Shown here piece after piece: positions 42,241-50,753 of a stretch of 64,000 bases of DNA. The notes under the pieces are model-generated. The model did not search any database, was not told the DNA's origin, and saw only the letters and a program-made list of their open reading frames with translations. Numbering within the stretch: position 1 is the first letter of the stretch; every line of letters begins with the position of its first letter. The DNA is taken from the NCBI GenBank assembly GCA_050942925.1, contig JBMNOF010000001.1:124001-188000 (forward strand). Direction: 5' to 3'. Position numbers and translations under genes: made by a program. This DNA comes from Spyradocola sp050942925 (GTDB lineage: Bacteria > Bacillota > Clostridia > Christensenellales > UBA1750).

Positions 42241-42375
42241 TTAGGCGGAGAGAACCTTGCGGCCCTTGGCGCGGCGGCGGGCAAGCACCTTGCGACCGTT
42301 CTTGGTCTTCATGCGGGCACGGAAGCCGTGCACCTTGGCGCGCTGACGCTTCTTGGGCTGGAACGTCATCCACAT
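42241..42375 (-). CDS. rpmH: 50S ribosomal protein L34
   Basis: A 44-residue protein, the standard length: MWMTFQPKKRQRAKVHGF, RARMKTKNGRKVLARRRAKG, RKVLSA. Two ATG codons are close; the first gives the normal length, with GGGGTG upstream. It is the first gene of the rpmH-rnpA-yidD-yidC-jag operon. Confidence 0.96.
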   Translation of the reverse strand: MWMTFQPKKRQRAKVHGFRARMKTKNGRKVLARRRAKGRKVLSA

Positions 42376-42437
42376 CTGTCTTCACACCCCTTATCCATAA
42401 AATGAAAACACTGCTCTACCTACAAAACAGCGATTGT

Positions 42438-42467
42438 ATTATAAGGCTTCTCTCTCTTTTCTGTCAA
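42438..42467 (-). promoter_or_regulatory. Sigma-A promoter of rpmH
   Basis: Consensus TTGACA and TATAAT separated by 18 bases on the minus strand, 60 bases upstream of rpmH and pointing away from oriC. Confidence 0.85.
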
Positions 42468-42810
42468 GCAAAGTCTGAACTTTTTACATCCTTTCGGGCA
42501 GTCTCCGGGCGGAATTCGTCAAATTGAATGAATTCCAAAGGCAATTCCGTGAAAAAGAATCAAAGTGTCGGATAAACCAAAAACTGTGGATAACTTTGTG
42601 AAAAAGCATTGCATCCAGGGGATTTTTTTGTTATGATGACTTGTGTGTCCCCATGGAGAGGATGCGATCACAGTTTCGTTATCCACAAACTGTGGATAAC
42701 CTTGTGGATATTCTTTCAAAATACTGTGCATATCGACCTGGGATTTCCACATCCAACGGGTCGAGCGGAACGGTGTTTCCGTTTTGTGCCGCTTTTTAGG
42801 AGGAGAACCT
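42468..42810. other. Replication origin region with DnaA boxes (rpmH-dnaA gap)
   Basis: The divergent rpmH-dnaA gap holds three perfect DnaA boxes: TGTGGATAA at 42585-42593, TTATCCACA at 42679-42687, TGTGGATAA at 42691-42699, plus an 8/9 box TGTGGATAT at 42703-42711. Transcription diverges from here on both sides. I could not define the unwinding element; candidates are the AT-rich blocks near 42420-42490 and 42530-42600. Confidence 0.88.
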
Positions 42811-44142
42811 GTGGACAACCCAAGCGCAAAGGAGATCTGGGACAAAGCCTCCCAGCTCATCAAGTCCGAGATCAACGGCATTTCGTATGACTCTTGGTTC
42901 AAGGACATCGTGCCTGTTTCCTTTGACGGCCAGGTCCTGACGTTGCTTGTGAACATCGAATTCATCCGCAACATGCTGCGCAACAATTACGACCAGCTCA
43001 TCCAGGCGGCGCTGATGCAGGCGGCCGGGGAGCCGATTCGCTACGTTGTGCGCATTCCCTCGGAGATGAACGCGCCCAGGGGGGAGGCGCCCGCGCGCCC
43101 GAACGCCGTGGCCTCCATGCTCAATCCCAAGTACACCTTCTCCACCTACGTCATCGGCAAGTCCAACAACTTTGCGCATGCGGCCGCCTATGCCGTCTCG
43201 CAAAGCCCGGGCGATACGTATAACCCCCTCTTCCTCTATTCCGGAGTGGGGCTTGGAAAGACGCACCTCATGCACGCCATCGGCCACGCTATATTGGAAA
43301 AGAATCCGCAGGCGCGCATTCTCTACATCACTTCCGAAACGTTTACCAACGATTTGATCAACGCCATCTCCTCCAACACCAACAGCGAGTTCCGCAACCG
43401 CTACCGCAACGTGGACGTGCTGATGGTGGACGATATCCAGTTCATCGCCGGCAAGGAACAGACGCAGGAAGAGTTCTTCCACACCTTCAACGCCCTCTAC
43501 GAGGCGCGCAAGCAGATCGTCATTTCCTCCGATAAGCCGCCCAAGGACATTCCCACACTCGAGGAGCGCCTTCGCTCCCGGTTTGAGTGGGGCTTGATCG
43601 CGGACATCTCCAAGCCGGATTTGGAAACGCGCATCGCCATTTTGCGCAAAAAGGCGGAGCTGGAAAACCTGGACGTGCCGGACGAGGTCAACGCCTACAT
43701 CGCCTCCAAGGTCGAGAGCAACATCCGAGAGCTCGAAGGATGCCTGACGCGCGTGCTGGCCTATGCCAAGGCCAACGGCGGCGGCGCGCCCGTGACCGAG
43801 GCCCTGGCCGCGGAAGCCCTGCGGGACATGCTGCCCGTCAAGGACCCCCGGCGCATCACCACCGACCTCATCATGGCCATCGTCGCGGAATACTACTCGG
43901 TCTCTGTCGAGGACCTCAAGTCCAAGCGCCGGAACCGGGAGATCACCGTCCCCCGCCAGATCGCCATGTACCTCACCCGCGAGCTCAACGGCGCGTCGCT
44001 TCCGCGCATCGGCCTGGAGTTTGGCGGCCGGGACCACACCACCGTCATCCACGCCTGCGACAAGGTCGCCGAGGACATCAAGCGCGACGCGGCGCTCAAG
44101 GGCACGATCGAAACGCTCAAGAAGCGCATTCAGGGCGCGTAA
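42811..44142 (+). CDS. dnaA: Chromosomal replication initiator DnaA
   Basis: A 443-residue AAA+ initiator. Domain I is AKEIWDKASQLIKSEINGISYDSWFKDI; domain III has Walker A SGVGLGKTHLMHAIG and Walker B VLMVDDIQFIAGKEQTQEEFFHTFN; domain IV has SKRRNREITVPRQIAMYLTRELNGASLPRIGLEFGGRDHTTVIHAC. It starts with GTG at 42811, preceded by AGGAGGAGAACCT; the upstream in-frame codons lie before this site. Confidence 0.98.
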   Translation: MDNPSAKEIWDKASQLIKSEINGISYDSWFKDIVPVSFDGQVLTLLVNIEFIRNMLRNNYDQLIQAALMQAAGEPIRYVVRIPSEMNAPRGEAPARPNAVASMLNPKYTFSTYVIGKSNNFAHAAAYAVSQSPGDTYNPLFLYSGVGLGKTHLMHAIGHAILEKNPQARILYITSETFTNDLINAISSNTNSEFRNRYRNVDVLMVDDIQFIAGKEQTQEEFFHTFNALYEARKQIVISSDKPPKDIPTLEERLRSRFEWGLIADISKPDLETRIAILRKKAELENLDVPDEVNAYIASKVESNIRELEGCLTRVLAYAKANGGGAPVTEALAAEALRDMLPVKDPRRITTDLIMAIVAEYYSVSVEDLKSKRRNREITVPRQIAMYLTRELNGASLPRIGLEFGGRDHTTVIHACDKVAEDIKRDAALKGTIETLKKRIQGA

Positions 44143-44192
44143 CGCGGAAAGAGAGAAAAGCGCCTGTTTCCTGAAACGGAGGGTTGGAAAAA

Positions 44193-45296
44193 ATGAAATT
44201 CATTTGTCAGAAAGAGGACCTGATGCAGGGCCTTTCCGTGGCCTCCAAGGCCAGCGCCACGCGTTCGCCGCAGGCCGTGCTGGAGTGCGTGTCCATCGCG
44301 GCGGATCTTTCCGGCGTGCGGCTGCAGTGCACGGACCTGCAAATGGGCATTGAAACGACGCTCCCGGCCATGGTCGCCGAGGAAGGGCGCGTGCTGCTCA
44401 ACGCGCGCCTGCTCAACGAAATCGTGCGCAAGCTCCCCGACGGCGAGGTCACCCTCTCCGTCAGCGGCTCCAACCGCGCCACGATCAGCGCCGCAGGCTC
44501 CAAGACGACGCTGCAGGGCATGTCCGCGCAGGACTTCCCGCAGCTGCCCGCCGTGCCGGAGGACGACCCCATCGAACTTCCCCAGGTCCTTCTGCGCGAC
44601 ATGATCCGCGAGACGGGCTTTGCCGTGGCCGCGGACGACGCGCGCCCGATCCTGATGGGCATCTACCTGGAGGTAGAGGACGACGTTTTGACGCTCGTCG
44701 CGCTGGATGGCTTCCGACTTGCCCGCAGAAAGGGCAAGCTCCTCTCCCCCGCGGGCAAGGTTTCGGCCGTGGTCTCGGGGCATTACCTGATTGAGGCGGG
44801 CAAGATTTTGGGCGACGACGACGCGCCGGTGACGCTGGCGCTGTCCAAGACGCACCTGCTCCTTCGCACATCGGGCTTTACGGTCATCATCCGCCTGCTG
44901 GAGGGCGAGTACATTAAGTACCGCCAGCTCTTGCCGCCGAGCTACGCCATCTCCACCCGCGTCTCCCGCGGGGAGCTTGCGGATTGCATCGACCGCGCGT
45001 CCCTCATGGCGCGCGAGGGCAAGAACAACCTCCTTCGCTTCTCGATCCGCCAGGACAAGCTCTCTATCACCTCGAATTCCGAGATGGGCGACGTCTACGA
45101 GGAAATGGAGGTCCAGACCACGGGCAACGACATCGACATCGCCTTCAACGTCCGCTACATCACGGACGCGGTCAAGTCCATCGACGAGGAGCAGTTCCTC
45201 ATCAAGCTCAACTCGAACATCTCGCCCTGCGTCCTGGTTCCCACCGAGGGCGAGGATTTCCTCTACCTGGTGCTGCCGGTCCGCACGGCGGGCTAG
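44193..45296 (+). CDS. dnaN: DNA polymerase III beta clamp
   Basis: A 367-residue sliding clamp (MKFICQKEDLMQGLSVASKA ... C-terminal YLVLPVRTAG). Three repeated domains of about 120 residues can be followed. The ATG at 44193 is preceded by GGAGGG. It follows dnaA by 50 bases. Confidence 0.97.
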   Translation: MKFICQKEDLMQGLSVASKASATRSPQAVLECVSIAADLSGVRLQCTDLQMGIETTLPAMVAEEGRVLLNARLLNEIVRKLPDGEVTLSVSGSNRATISAAGSKTTLQGMSAQDFPQLPAVPEDDPIELPQVLLRDMIRETGFAVAADDARPILMGIYLEVEDDVLTLVALDGFRLARRKGKLLSPAGKVSAVVSGHYLIEAGKILGDDDAPVTLALSKTHLLLRTSGFTVIIRLLEGEYIKYRQLLPPSYAISTRVSRGELADCIDRASLMAREGKNNLLRFSIRQDKLSITSNSEMGDVYEEMEVQTTGNDIDIAFNVRYITDAVKSIDEEQFLIKLNSNISPCVLVPTEGEDFLYLVLPVRTAG

Positions 45297-45382
45297 CGAC
45301 AGGGAATTCCGGGGGAAAGGCAGCCGGGCCGAAAGAAAGGCGGGCGAGCCTTTCCCCCTTTTGCTTTGCCGGGAGGAAAGAC

Positions 45383-46459
45383 ATGCGCATCACAAAGCTG
45401 ACGCTGACGAATTTTCGGAATTACGCGTATTGCGAGTTTGCGCCGGAGGACGGGATCAACCTGATCGTGGGCGAGAACGCGCAGGGAAAGACCAACCTTT
45501 TGGAGGCCGTGTTCTTCTGCTGCTTTGGGCGCTCGCACCGGACGAGCCGGGAAAAGGACCTCATCGCCTACGACGAGGAGATCGCGCGCATTCGCCTGGA
45601 AAGCGTGCGCACCGAGACCGCGCACGACTTGCGCGTGCGCCTCTCCCGCCAGGAGGGCCGGAAAATCCACGTCGACGGTGCGCCCCTTTCCCGCATCGGG
45701 GAATTGATGGGCCTGCTCAACTGCGTGCTGTTCGCGCCGGAACACCTTTCCATCGTCAAGGACGGACCCGCTGAGCGGCGCCGGTTCCTGGACATGGAGC
45801 TCTCCCAAACCTATCCCGCCTACTTCTTCCTCCTGCAGCAGTACATGCGCGCCCTCCGGCAGCGCAATACCCTGCTGCGCTCCCTCCGGGAGCAGCCCGA
45901 GCTCCGCGCGACGCTCCCGGTTTGGGACCAGCAGCTCGCCTCGCTCGGCAGCAAGATCACCCGCTATCGAGAGAGCTTCTGCGCGCGCCTTTCCGGCCTT
46001 GCGTCCGAAAACCACCGGGACATCAGCGGCGGCCGCGAATCCCTGGTTGTATCCTACCGCCCGGACTGTGAGGCGAACGACGAAACGTCTCTCCTGCGCG
46101 CCCTGGAAGCCGCACGCGCGGAGGACCTGCGCCGCTGCACCACAACGCGCGGCATCCACCGCGACGAAATGGCCTTGACGCTCGACGGCCGCGAGATCCG
46201 CGCCTTTGGCTCGCAGGGCCAGCAGCGCACCGCCGCCCTCGCCCTCAAGCTCTCCGAGCTGGACCTCATTCGCCAGGAGACCGGCGAGTGGCCCATCCTC
46301 ATGCTCGACGACGTGATGAGCGAATTGGACGACCGCCGCCAGCGCTACCTTTTGGAGCGCATCCTCCCCGTCCAAACCCTGGTCACCGCGACCGCACAGG
46401 ACGTCTCCTGGCCCAGCGCCCGACGTTTCGTCGTGCGGCAGGGCCAAATTGTGGAATAG
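45383..46459 (+). CDS. recF: DNA repair protein RecF
   Basis: A 358-residue ABC-type ATPase that loads RecA at gaps. Walker A is VGENAQGKTNLLEAVFF; signature FGSQGQQRTAALALKLSEL; Walker B WPILMLDDVMSELDDRRQ. The ATG at 45383 follows GGGAGG. The S4-domain gene yaaA (rlbA), which usually sits between dnaN and recF in Bacillota, is absent: only 86 bases separate the two. Confidence 0.96.
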   Translation: MRITKLTLTNFRNYAYCEFAPEDGINLIVGENAQGKTNLLEAVFFCCFGRSHRTSREKDLIAYDEEIARIRLESVRTETAHDLRVRLSRQEGRKIHVDGAPLSRIGELMGLLNCVLFAPEHLSIVKDGPAERRRFLDMELSQTYPAYFFLLQQYMRALRQRNTLLRSLREQPELRATLPVWDQQLASLGSKITRYRESFCARLSGLASENHRDISGGRESLVVSYRPDCEANDETSLLRALEAARAEDLRRCTTTRGIHRDEMALTLDGREIRAFGSQGQQRTAALALKLSELDLIRQETGEWPILMLDDVMSELDDRRQRYLLERILPVQTLVTATAQDVSWPSARRFVVRQGQIVE

Positions 46460-46470
46460 GAAAAGAAAAC

Positions 46471-46494
46471 ACCCCGCCGGAATCCCGGCGGGGT
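46471..46494 (+). terminator. Hairpin after recF
   Basis: ACCCCGCCGG pairs with CCGGCGGGGT around a 4-base loop, 11 bases after recF. Only GATGCTTTC follows, so the terminator is weak. Its 3-prime arm overlaps the possible start of the small ORF at 46493. Confidence 0.65.
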
Positions 46495-46675
46495 GATGCT
46501 TTCTACAGGTGAAGAAGTTCACCTGCCCAAAATAAGAGAGATATGCGAACTGCCGCAGACGCAGAACCTTGACTCTAAGGAGGAGAAAATGAGACGTTGG
46601 GTTTTTACGAGCGCACAACCCGCTGATGAAGTGCGCCCGGCGCTGCGTGACAAGGAAAGATGTCATCATCCGTGA
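46493..46675 (+). CDS. Small uncertain ORF after recF
   Basis: A possible 60-residue protein starting GTG-ATG (MLSTGEEVHLPKIREICELP...), or a 28-residue one from the ATG at 46588 (MRRWVFTSAQPADEV...), which has a strong AAGGAGGAG. In many Bacillota remB (yaaB, DUF370) sits here; the first 15 residues vaguely resemble a RemB N-terminus, but the rest does not. It may be a relic or a new small protein, or non-coding. An 8-bp inverted repeat (CAGGTGAA/TTCACCTG) lies at 46506-46525. Confidence 0.3.
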   Translation: MMLSTGEEVHLPKIREICELPQTQNLDSKEEKMRRWVFTSAQPADEVRPALRDKERCHHP

Positions 46676-46902
46676 AAGGCTTTTCTTTGCTTTTCACTCC
46701 TTTATCTTACACAATGAGACCCATTTTGACAATAGAGAAACCATCAAGAGACGGTTAAAGAAAATCAAACAATCTATGAAGCGTTTTTGACGGACGGCGA
46801 CGCCCCTTCCGGACGCCGTTTTGTGCGCGGCGAAACGGTAGGAAAGAAACAGCAGTTGTAGGGTATAGAGAGTAGACGTAGTCGTAGTAGAGCGGTGGAT
46901 TT

Positions 46903-47305
46903 TGTGGAAAACCTCGTTTTGTCCGATGTTCTCCGGTTTTTTGGGCTCGCGTTCGCTGTGGAAGTCCGGCTCGCCGATCCACATTTTGGCGCGTTTCTCC
47001 ACAACCGGCCCTCCCCTGGGACCTCGGACGGCCACGCTTCTGTGGAGAAATTTTTTGCCGATGGGAAAACTTCCCATCTGGAAACGCAAATATTTACGGT
47101 TTTGTATAATTATGCAGCGTATGCACGACCATGCAGCAAAATTTTCCACAGAATGCAAGGGGTGTGGAAGAATTTCAACAGAAGTTATCCACAGGCGGAG
47201 GGAGGACCAAAAAGCTTCCGGTTCTGCCGTTGTTTTCCGGGCGGCGGCAAAAAAGATTGCACTTCTGTATGACTTATCCCCAAACTGTGCAGAGATTGTG
47301 GATAA
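46903..47305. other. Second cluster of DnaA-box-like sequences in a non-coding gap
   Basis: Within the largely gene-free 46,676-47,607 stretch lie perfect boxes TTATCCACA at 47185-47193 and TGTGGATAA at 47297-47305. Near-matches are TGTGGAAAA (46903-46911), TTCTCCACA (46995-47003), TGTGGAGAA (47041-47049), TTTTCCACA (47142-47150), TGTGGAAGA (47163-47171) and TTATCCCCA (47274-47282). An AT-rich block lies near 47085-47115. This may be a second origin subregion or a DnaA-titration site. A short hairpin (GATGGGAA/TTCCCATC) lies near 47060-47078. Confidence 0.6.
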
Positions 47306-47476
47306 CTCGTTTTGTGCGGAGAGACGGCGCGGCGCGCGCGCCTATGCAGGGAAGGTGCGGCGAACGTTGTTCTGAATTGACGTGCCGGGACCGGGAGCGG
47401 GCTCTGGCGAGTGGAATGGCGGGGAAGCGAAAAAAGAAAGGGGTCCCTCCCTCTTTTCCAAACGGGGAAAGTGGTG

Positions 47477-47482
47477 TATAAT
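47477..47482 (+). promoter_or_regulatory. -10 box for the GH130 genes
   Basis: A consensus TATAAT, with a poor -35 box (TTTTCC at 17 bases), 126 bases before the first GH130 gene. Confidence 0.5.
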
Positions 47483-47607
47483 GGCCTTGAGCAACGAACT
47501 TCCCCTTCTGCGCGGTTTTTTGCGCGCAGAACCGGCATTTCGGAGAGAAGGCCGCGGGAACCTTGCCGGCACATTGTGTCCGGTTGATGATAAAGGAGGA
47601 AGAGACC

Positions 47608-48627
47608 ATGACAAAGATCCTGACCGGCGGACCCTTGCCCAACATCCCCTGGGAGGAAAAGCCCGCCTCCGTCGTCAACGCTCCCGTCTGGCGCTTCAGC
47701 GGCAACCCCGTCATCGACCGCAATCCCGTAAAGGGCGTGGCGCGCATCTTCAACAGCGCGGTGGCGCCCTTTGGCGATGGATTTGTCGCGGTGCTGCGTG
47801 GAGAGCAGGTCAATGGCATCCCGCACATCTACATGGGCCGTTCGGACGACGGCATCCATTGGCAGATCGATGCGGAAAAGATCCCCTTTGTGGATGAGGA
47901 AGGCAAGCCCTTCCTGCCGGGCTATGCCTACGACCCGCGCCTTGTCAAGGTGGAGGACACCTACTACATCCTGTGGTGCACGGACTTCTACGGCGCGGCC
48001 ATCGGCCTGGCGCGCACGAAGGACTTCAAGACCTTTGTGCGCATGGAAAACCCCTTCATTCCCTTTAACCGCAACGCGGTGCTCTTCCCGCGCAAGGTCA
48101 ACGGAAAGTACCTACTGCTCTCGCGGCCGTCGGACAGCGGGCACACGCCCTTTGGCGACATCTTCCTCTCCGAATCGCCGGACATGATCTACTGGGGCCG
48201 GCACCGCCACGTCATGAGCCGCGGCTCGGAGTGGTGGCAGTCGCTGAAAGTGGGCGGCGGCGCGGCGCCGATCGAGACGGACGAGGGGTGGCTGCTGTTC
48301 TACCACGGCGTGTCCAGCACGTGCAACGGCTACGTCTACTCCGTGGGCGGGGCGATTCTGGACATCGACCGGCCCTCCATCGTCAAGTACCGCTGCGAGA
48401 ATTTCCTGCTCACGCCCGAGGCGCCCTATGAGGAGCGCGGGTTCGTGCCCAACGTCTGTTTCCCCTGCGCCACGCTGCAGGACACCGAAACCGGGCGCAT
48501 CGCCATCTACTATGGCGCGGCGGACTCGGTGGTGGGCCTGGCGTTTACGCAGGTGGACGAGATCGTCTCCTACATCAAGGAGCACAGCAAACTCACGGAG
48601 ACCGATACGGAAATCGGCATCCGTTAA
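47608..48627 (+). CDS. GH130 beta-1,4-mannooligosaccharide phosphorylase-like protein
   Basis: A 339-residue GH130 enzyme, most like subfamily 2, which releases mannose 1-phosphate from the non-reducing end of beta-1,4-mannooligosaccharides. Visible features are the five-bladed propeller pattern and GYAYDPRLVKVEDTYYILWCTD with the likely catalytic Asp109, plus SRPSDSGHTPFGDIFLSESPDMIYWG. The ATG at 47608 has AAAGGAGG upstream. It is paired with a second GH130 enzyme 33 bases downstream, as in ruminal mannan users. Cytoplasmic (no signal). Confidence 0.88.
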   Translation: MTKILTGGPLPNIPWEEKPASVVNAPVWRFSGNPVIDRNPVKGVARIFNSAVAPFGDGFVAVLRGEQVNGIPHIYMGRSDDGIHWQIDAEKIPFVDEEGKPFLPGYAYDPRLVKVEDTYYILWCTDFYGAAIGLARTKDFKTFVRMENPFIPFNRNAVLFPRKVNGKYLLLSRPSDSGHTPFGDIFLSESPDMIYWGRHRHVMSRGSEWWQSLKVGGGAAPIETDEGWLLFYHGVSSTCNGYVYSVGGAILDIDRPSIVKYRCENFLLTPEAPYEERGFVPNVCFPCATLQDTETGRIAIYYGAADSVVGLAFTQVDEIVSYIKEHSKLTETDTEIGIR

Positions 48628-48660
48628 GGTTTGATCCAATCATTTGGAGGGAAAAGAGAA

Positions 48661-49833
48661 ATGCTGCATCCCAACTATTACGTGGAAAAGGCGAAGGTGG
48701 ACAAGCTGATCGCCCGCAAGAACGTCGTGTCCGACATCTACAACGGCATTTACGATCGCTACGAGTATCCCGTGCTCACGCGCGAATTTGCGCCCGTGCA
48801 CTGGAGATACGACCTCAACCCGGAGACCAACCCCTTCTTCATGGAGCGCCTGGGGATCAATGCCGTGCTCAACAGCGGCGCGATCTACCTCAACGGCAAG
48901 TTCTACCTCGTCGTGCGCGTCGAGGGCGCGGACCGCAAGTCCTTCTTCGCCGTGGCCGAGTCCGACACCGGCATCGACGGCTTCCACTTCTGGGACTACC
49001 CGATTCAGCTGCCCGATACCTGCCCGGAGGAGACCAACGTCTACGACATGCGCCTGACCCAGCACGAGGACGGCTGGATCTACGGCGTGTTCTGCTCGGA
49101 GAGCAAGGACCCGAACGACCCCGACCTCTCGGCGGCGGTCGCGGCGGCGGGCATCGTGCGCACCAAGGACCTCAAGAACTGGGAGCGCCTGCCCAACCTC
49201 AAGACCTTGCGCTCGCCCCAGCAGCGCAACGTTGTCCTGCATCCGGAGTTTGTGGACGGCAAGTACGCCTTCTACACGCGCCCCATGGATGGCTTCATTG
49301 AGACGGGCTCCGGCTCCGGCATCGGCTTCGGCCTGTGCGAGGACATCACCCATCCCGTCATCGACGAGGAGAAGATGACCTCCATCCGCCGCTACCACAC
49401 CATCACCGAGGCCAAGAACGGCGCGGGCTGCGTGCCGATCAAGACCGACCGCGGCTGGATTCACATCGCCCACGGCGTGCGCAACTGCGCCTCCGGCCTG
49501 CGCTATGTGCTCTACGTTTTTGCCACGGATCTGAAGGACCCGAGCAAGGTCATCGCAGAGCCCTCCGGCGTGTTCCTCGTTCCCCGCAGGGAGGAGCGTG
49601 TGGGCGACGTCAGCAACGTGGTGTTTGCCTGCGGCGCGTGCGTCAAGGACGACGTGGTCTACATCTACTACGCCTCCTCGGATACGCGCATGCACGTGGC
49701 CACCACCACCATTGACCGCCTGGTGGACTACACCTTCAATACTCCGTCCGATCCCCTGCGCAGCCCGGATTGCGTCAAGCAGCGCTGCGCCCTCATCGAC
49801 AAGAACCTGGAGTTCCTCAAGACCCAGGCGTAA
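48661..49833 (+). CDS. GH130 beta-1,4-mannosyl-glucose phosphorylase-like protein
   Basis: A 390-residue GH130 enzyme of subfamily 1 type, expected to convert mannosyl-glucose (Man-beta-1,4-Glc) and phosphate to mannose 1-phosphate and glucose. ETNVYDMRLTQHEDGWIYG carries the likely general acid Asp129, and GWIHIAHGVRNCASGLRYVLYVFATDL is a family motif. No signal peptide. The ATG at 48661 follows GGAGGG. Substrate assignment is by family and pairing. Confidence 0.88.
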   Translation: MLHPNYYVEKAKVDKLIARKNVVSDIYNGIYDRYEYPVLTREFAPVHWRYDLNPETNPFFMERLGINAVLNSGAIYLNGKFYLVVRVEGADRKSFFAVAESDTGIDGFHFWDYPIQLPDTCPEETNVYDMRLTQHEDGWIYGVFCSESKDPNDPDLSAAVAAAGIVRTKDLKNWERLPNLKTLRSPQQRNVVLHPEFVDGKYAFYTRPMDGFIETGSGSGIGFGLCEDITHPVIDEEKMTSIRRYHTITEAKNGAGCVPIKTDRGWIHIAHGVRNCASGLRYVLYVFATDLKDPSKVIAEPSGVFLVPRREERVGDVSNVVFACGACVKDDVVYIYYASSDTRMHVATTTIDRLVDYTFNTPSDPLRSPDCVKQRCALIDKNLEFLKTQA

Positions 49834-49851
49834 AAAATTTTCCTACTCCAT

Positions 49852-49880
49852 TTGAAAAAAACAGAAAAACCTGATATAAT
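49852..49880 (+). promoter_or_regulatory. Sigma-A promoter of the CarD-like operon
   Basis: TTGAAA and TATAAT separated by 17 bases. The predicted start near 49887 is five bases before a terminator-like hairpin. Confidence 0.8.
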
Positions 49881-49891
49881 ACTTCTTGTAC

Positions 49892-49951
49892 AACGTGCAG
49901 TTTGCTTAGCGGAACGTAAGTCCTGTTGCAGCAAACTGCACGTTTTCTTTT
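49892..49951 (+). promoter_or_regulatory. Terminator-like hairpin in the leader of the CarD-like operon
   Basis: AACGTGCAGTTTGCT pairs perfectly with AGCAAACTGCACGTT around a 23-base loop, then TTCTTTT. It lies directly behind the promoter at 49852-49880 and 70 bases before the first gene. It may terminate the GH130 transcript, attenuate the new transcript, or both. Confidence 0.75.
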
Positions 49952-50014
49952 CCAAACAAAAAAGTCATGACAAAAGGTTCATACCAAACTTTGCCCGAAA
50001 GAAAGGAGAGGGAG

Positions 50015-50578
50015 ATGGAAGTCCACGAAATTGTCCGGTATGGAACACAAGGAATTTGCCGCATTCAAGAGATTTCAGAAAAGTCGTTTGGAGCCTCGCG
50101 CCGGCTTTATTATGTCTTAAAGCCGGTCTACCATGAAGAAGCAACGATTTTTGTCCCTGTTGATAATCCGGAACTCACCGGGAGAATGCACCGCCTGCTC
50201 AGCGCGCAGGAGGTATTGGAGCTTCTAAGCGGCGTATCTGAAGATGACGGACTCTGGATTGCAGAAGAAGCAAAGCGCCGAGAGACCTATGAAAAAATTC
50301 TTCGCAGTGGGGACCGCGTGGGCATGACGCGCCTCATTCGCGCGTTGTCCCTGTATCAGTCCAGGCTGCAAACACAGCATAAGAAGCTACATGTCGCGGA
50401 TGAGGCGCTTCTCAAGGAGGCAGAACGCGAACTCAACGAAGAAATCGCTTATGTGCTTGGGCTTGCACTGGAGGAAACGCCCACAGTTGTCCGAAAGCTC
50501 ATTGAAAAGGAGAAAGAGGGGGAAATAAAAAATGAAGAGGATCTTGTCCGCGTGCCTAGAGCAGACGCAGCGGTTTGA
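50015..50578 (+). CDS. CarD/CdnL-like RNA polymerase-binding regulator
   Basis: A 187-residue protein. Residues 1-60 (IVRYGTQGICRIQEISEKSFGASRRLYYVLKPVYHEEATIFVPVDN) form the Tudor-like RNA-polymerase-interacting domain; residues 75-165 are the helical DNA-contacting domain (AKRRETYEKILRSGDRVGMTRLIRAL ... ALLKEAERELNEEIAYVLGL). It stabilises open promoter complexes in related proteins. The ATG at 50015 has AAAGGAG upstream. It overlaps the next gene by 47 bases. Confidence 0.92.
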   Translation: MEVHEIVRYGTQGICRIQEISEKSFGASRRLYYVLKPVYHEEATIFVPVDNPELTGRMHRLLSAQEVLELLSGVSEDDGLWIAEEAKRRETYEKILRSGDRVGMTRLIRALSLYQSRLQTQHKKLHVADEALLKEAERELNEEIAYVLGLALEETPTVVRKLIEKEKEGEIKNEEDLVRVPRADAAV

Positions 50579-50753
50579 GGACCATGAGGCTTTTGCCGCG
50601 TATTGCAGAATGCTCGATCGCAAACACATCCGGTATCAGGTACTGGAGAAAACAACAGACGCGAGCAGCCTTATTGTACACATGCGCCGGGCATATCTGC
50701 TCTATCCTACGGGTGAGTATCTGGAAGAAAAAGAGGAGGAAAAGAAAAAATGA
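50532..50753 (+). CDS. Small conserved-looking protein, paralogue 1
   Basis: A 73-residue protein beginning MKRILSACLEQTQRF and ending in a charged EKEEEKKK tail. It overlaps the CarD-like gene by 47 bases in another frame and the next gene by 4. It is related to the following gene product (MKRIVSACLHQTILF), with similar spacing of later residues (IRYQVLEKT / IPYRIVEET; YPTGEYLEE / YDVGTYLDD). The pair came from a duplication. I recognise no named family; predicted fold alpha-beta. Confidence 0.75.
   Translation: MKRILSACLEQTQRFEDHEAFAAYCRMLDRKHIRYQVLEKTTDASSLIVHMRRAYLLYPTGEYLEEKEEEKKK

Noticed and set aside
44166..44179. parS-like TGTTTCCTGAAACG before dnaN
   Set aside because: Lacks the central CACGTG; too different from the two true parS sites.
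46694..47158. 154-residue minus-strand frame in the recF-GH130 gap
   Set aside because: Mixed composition, no homology recognised, and it overlaps the DnaA-box cluster; probably non-coding.
49892..49944. Stem-loop considered as a riboswitch aptamer
   Set aside because: A simple perfect stem with an unstructured loop; no conserved aptamer elements seen.
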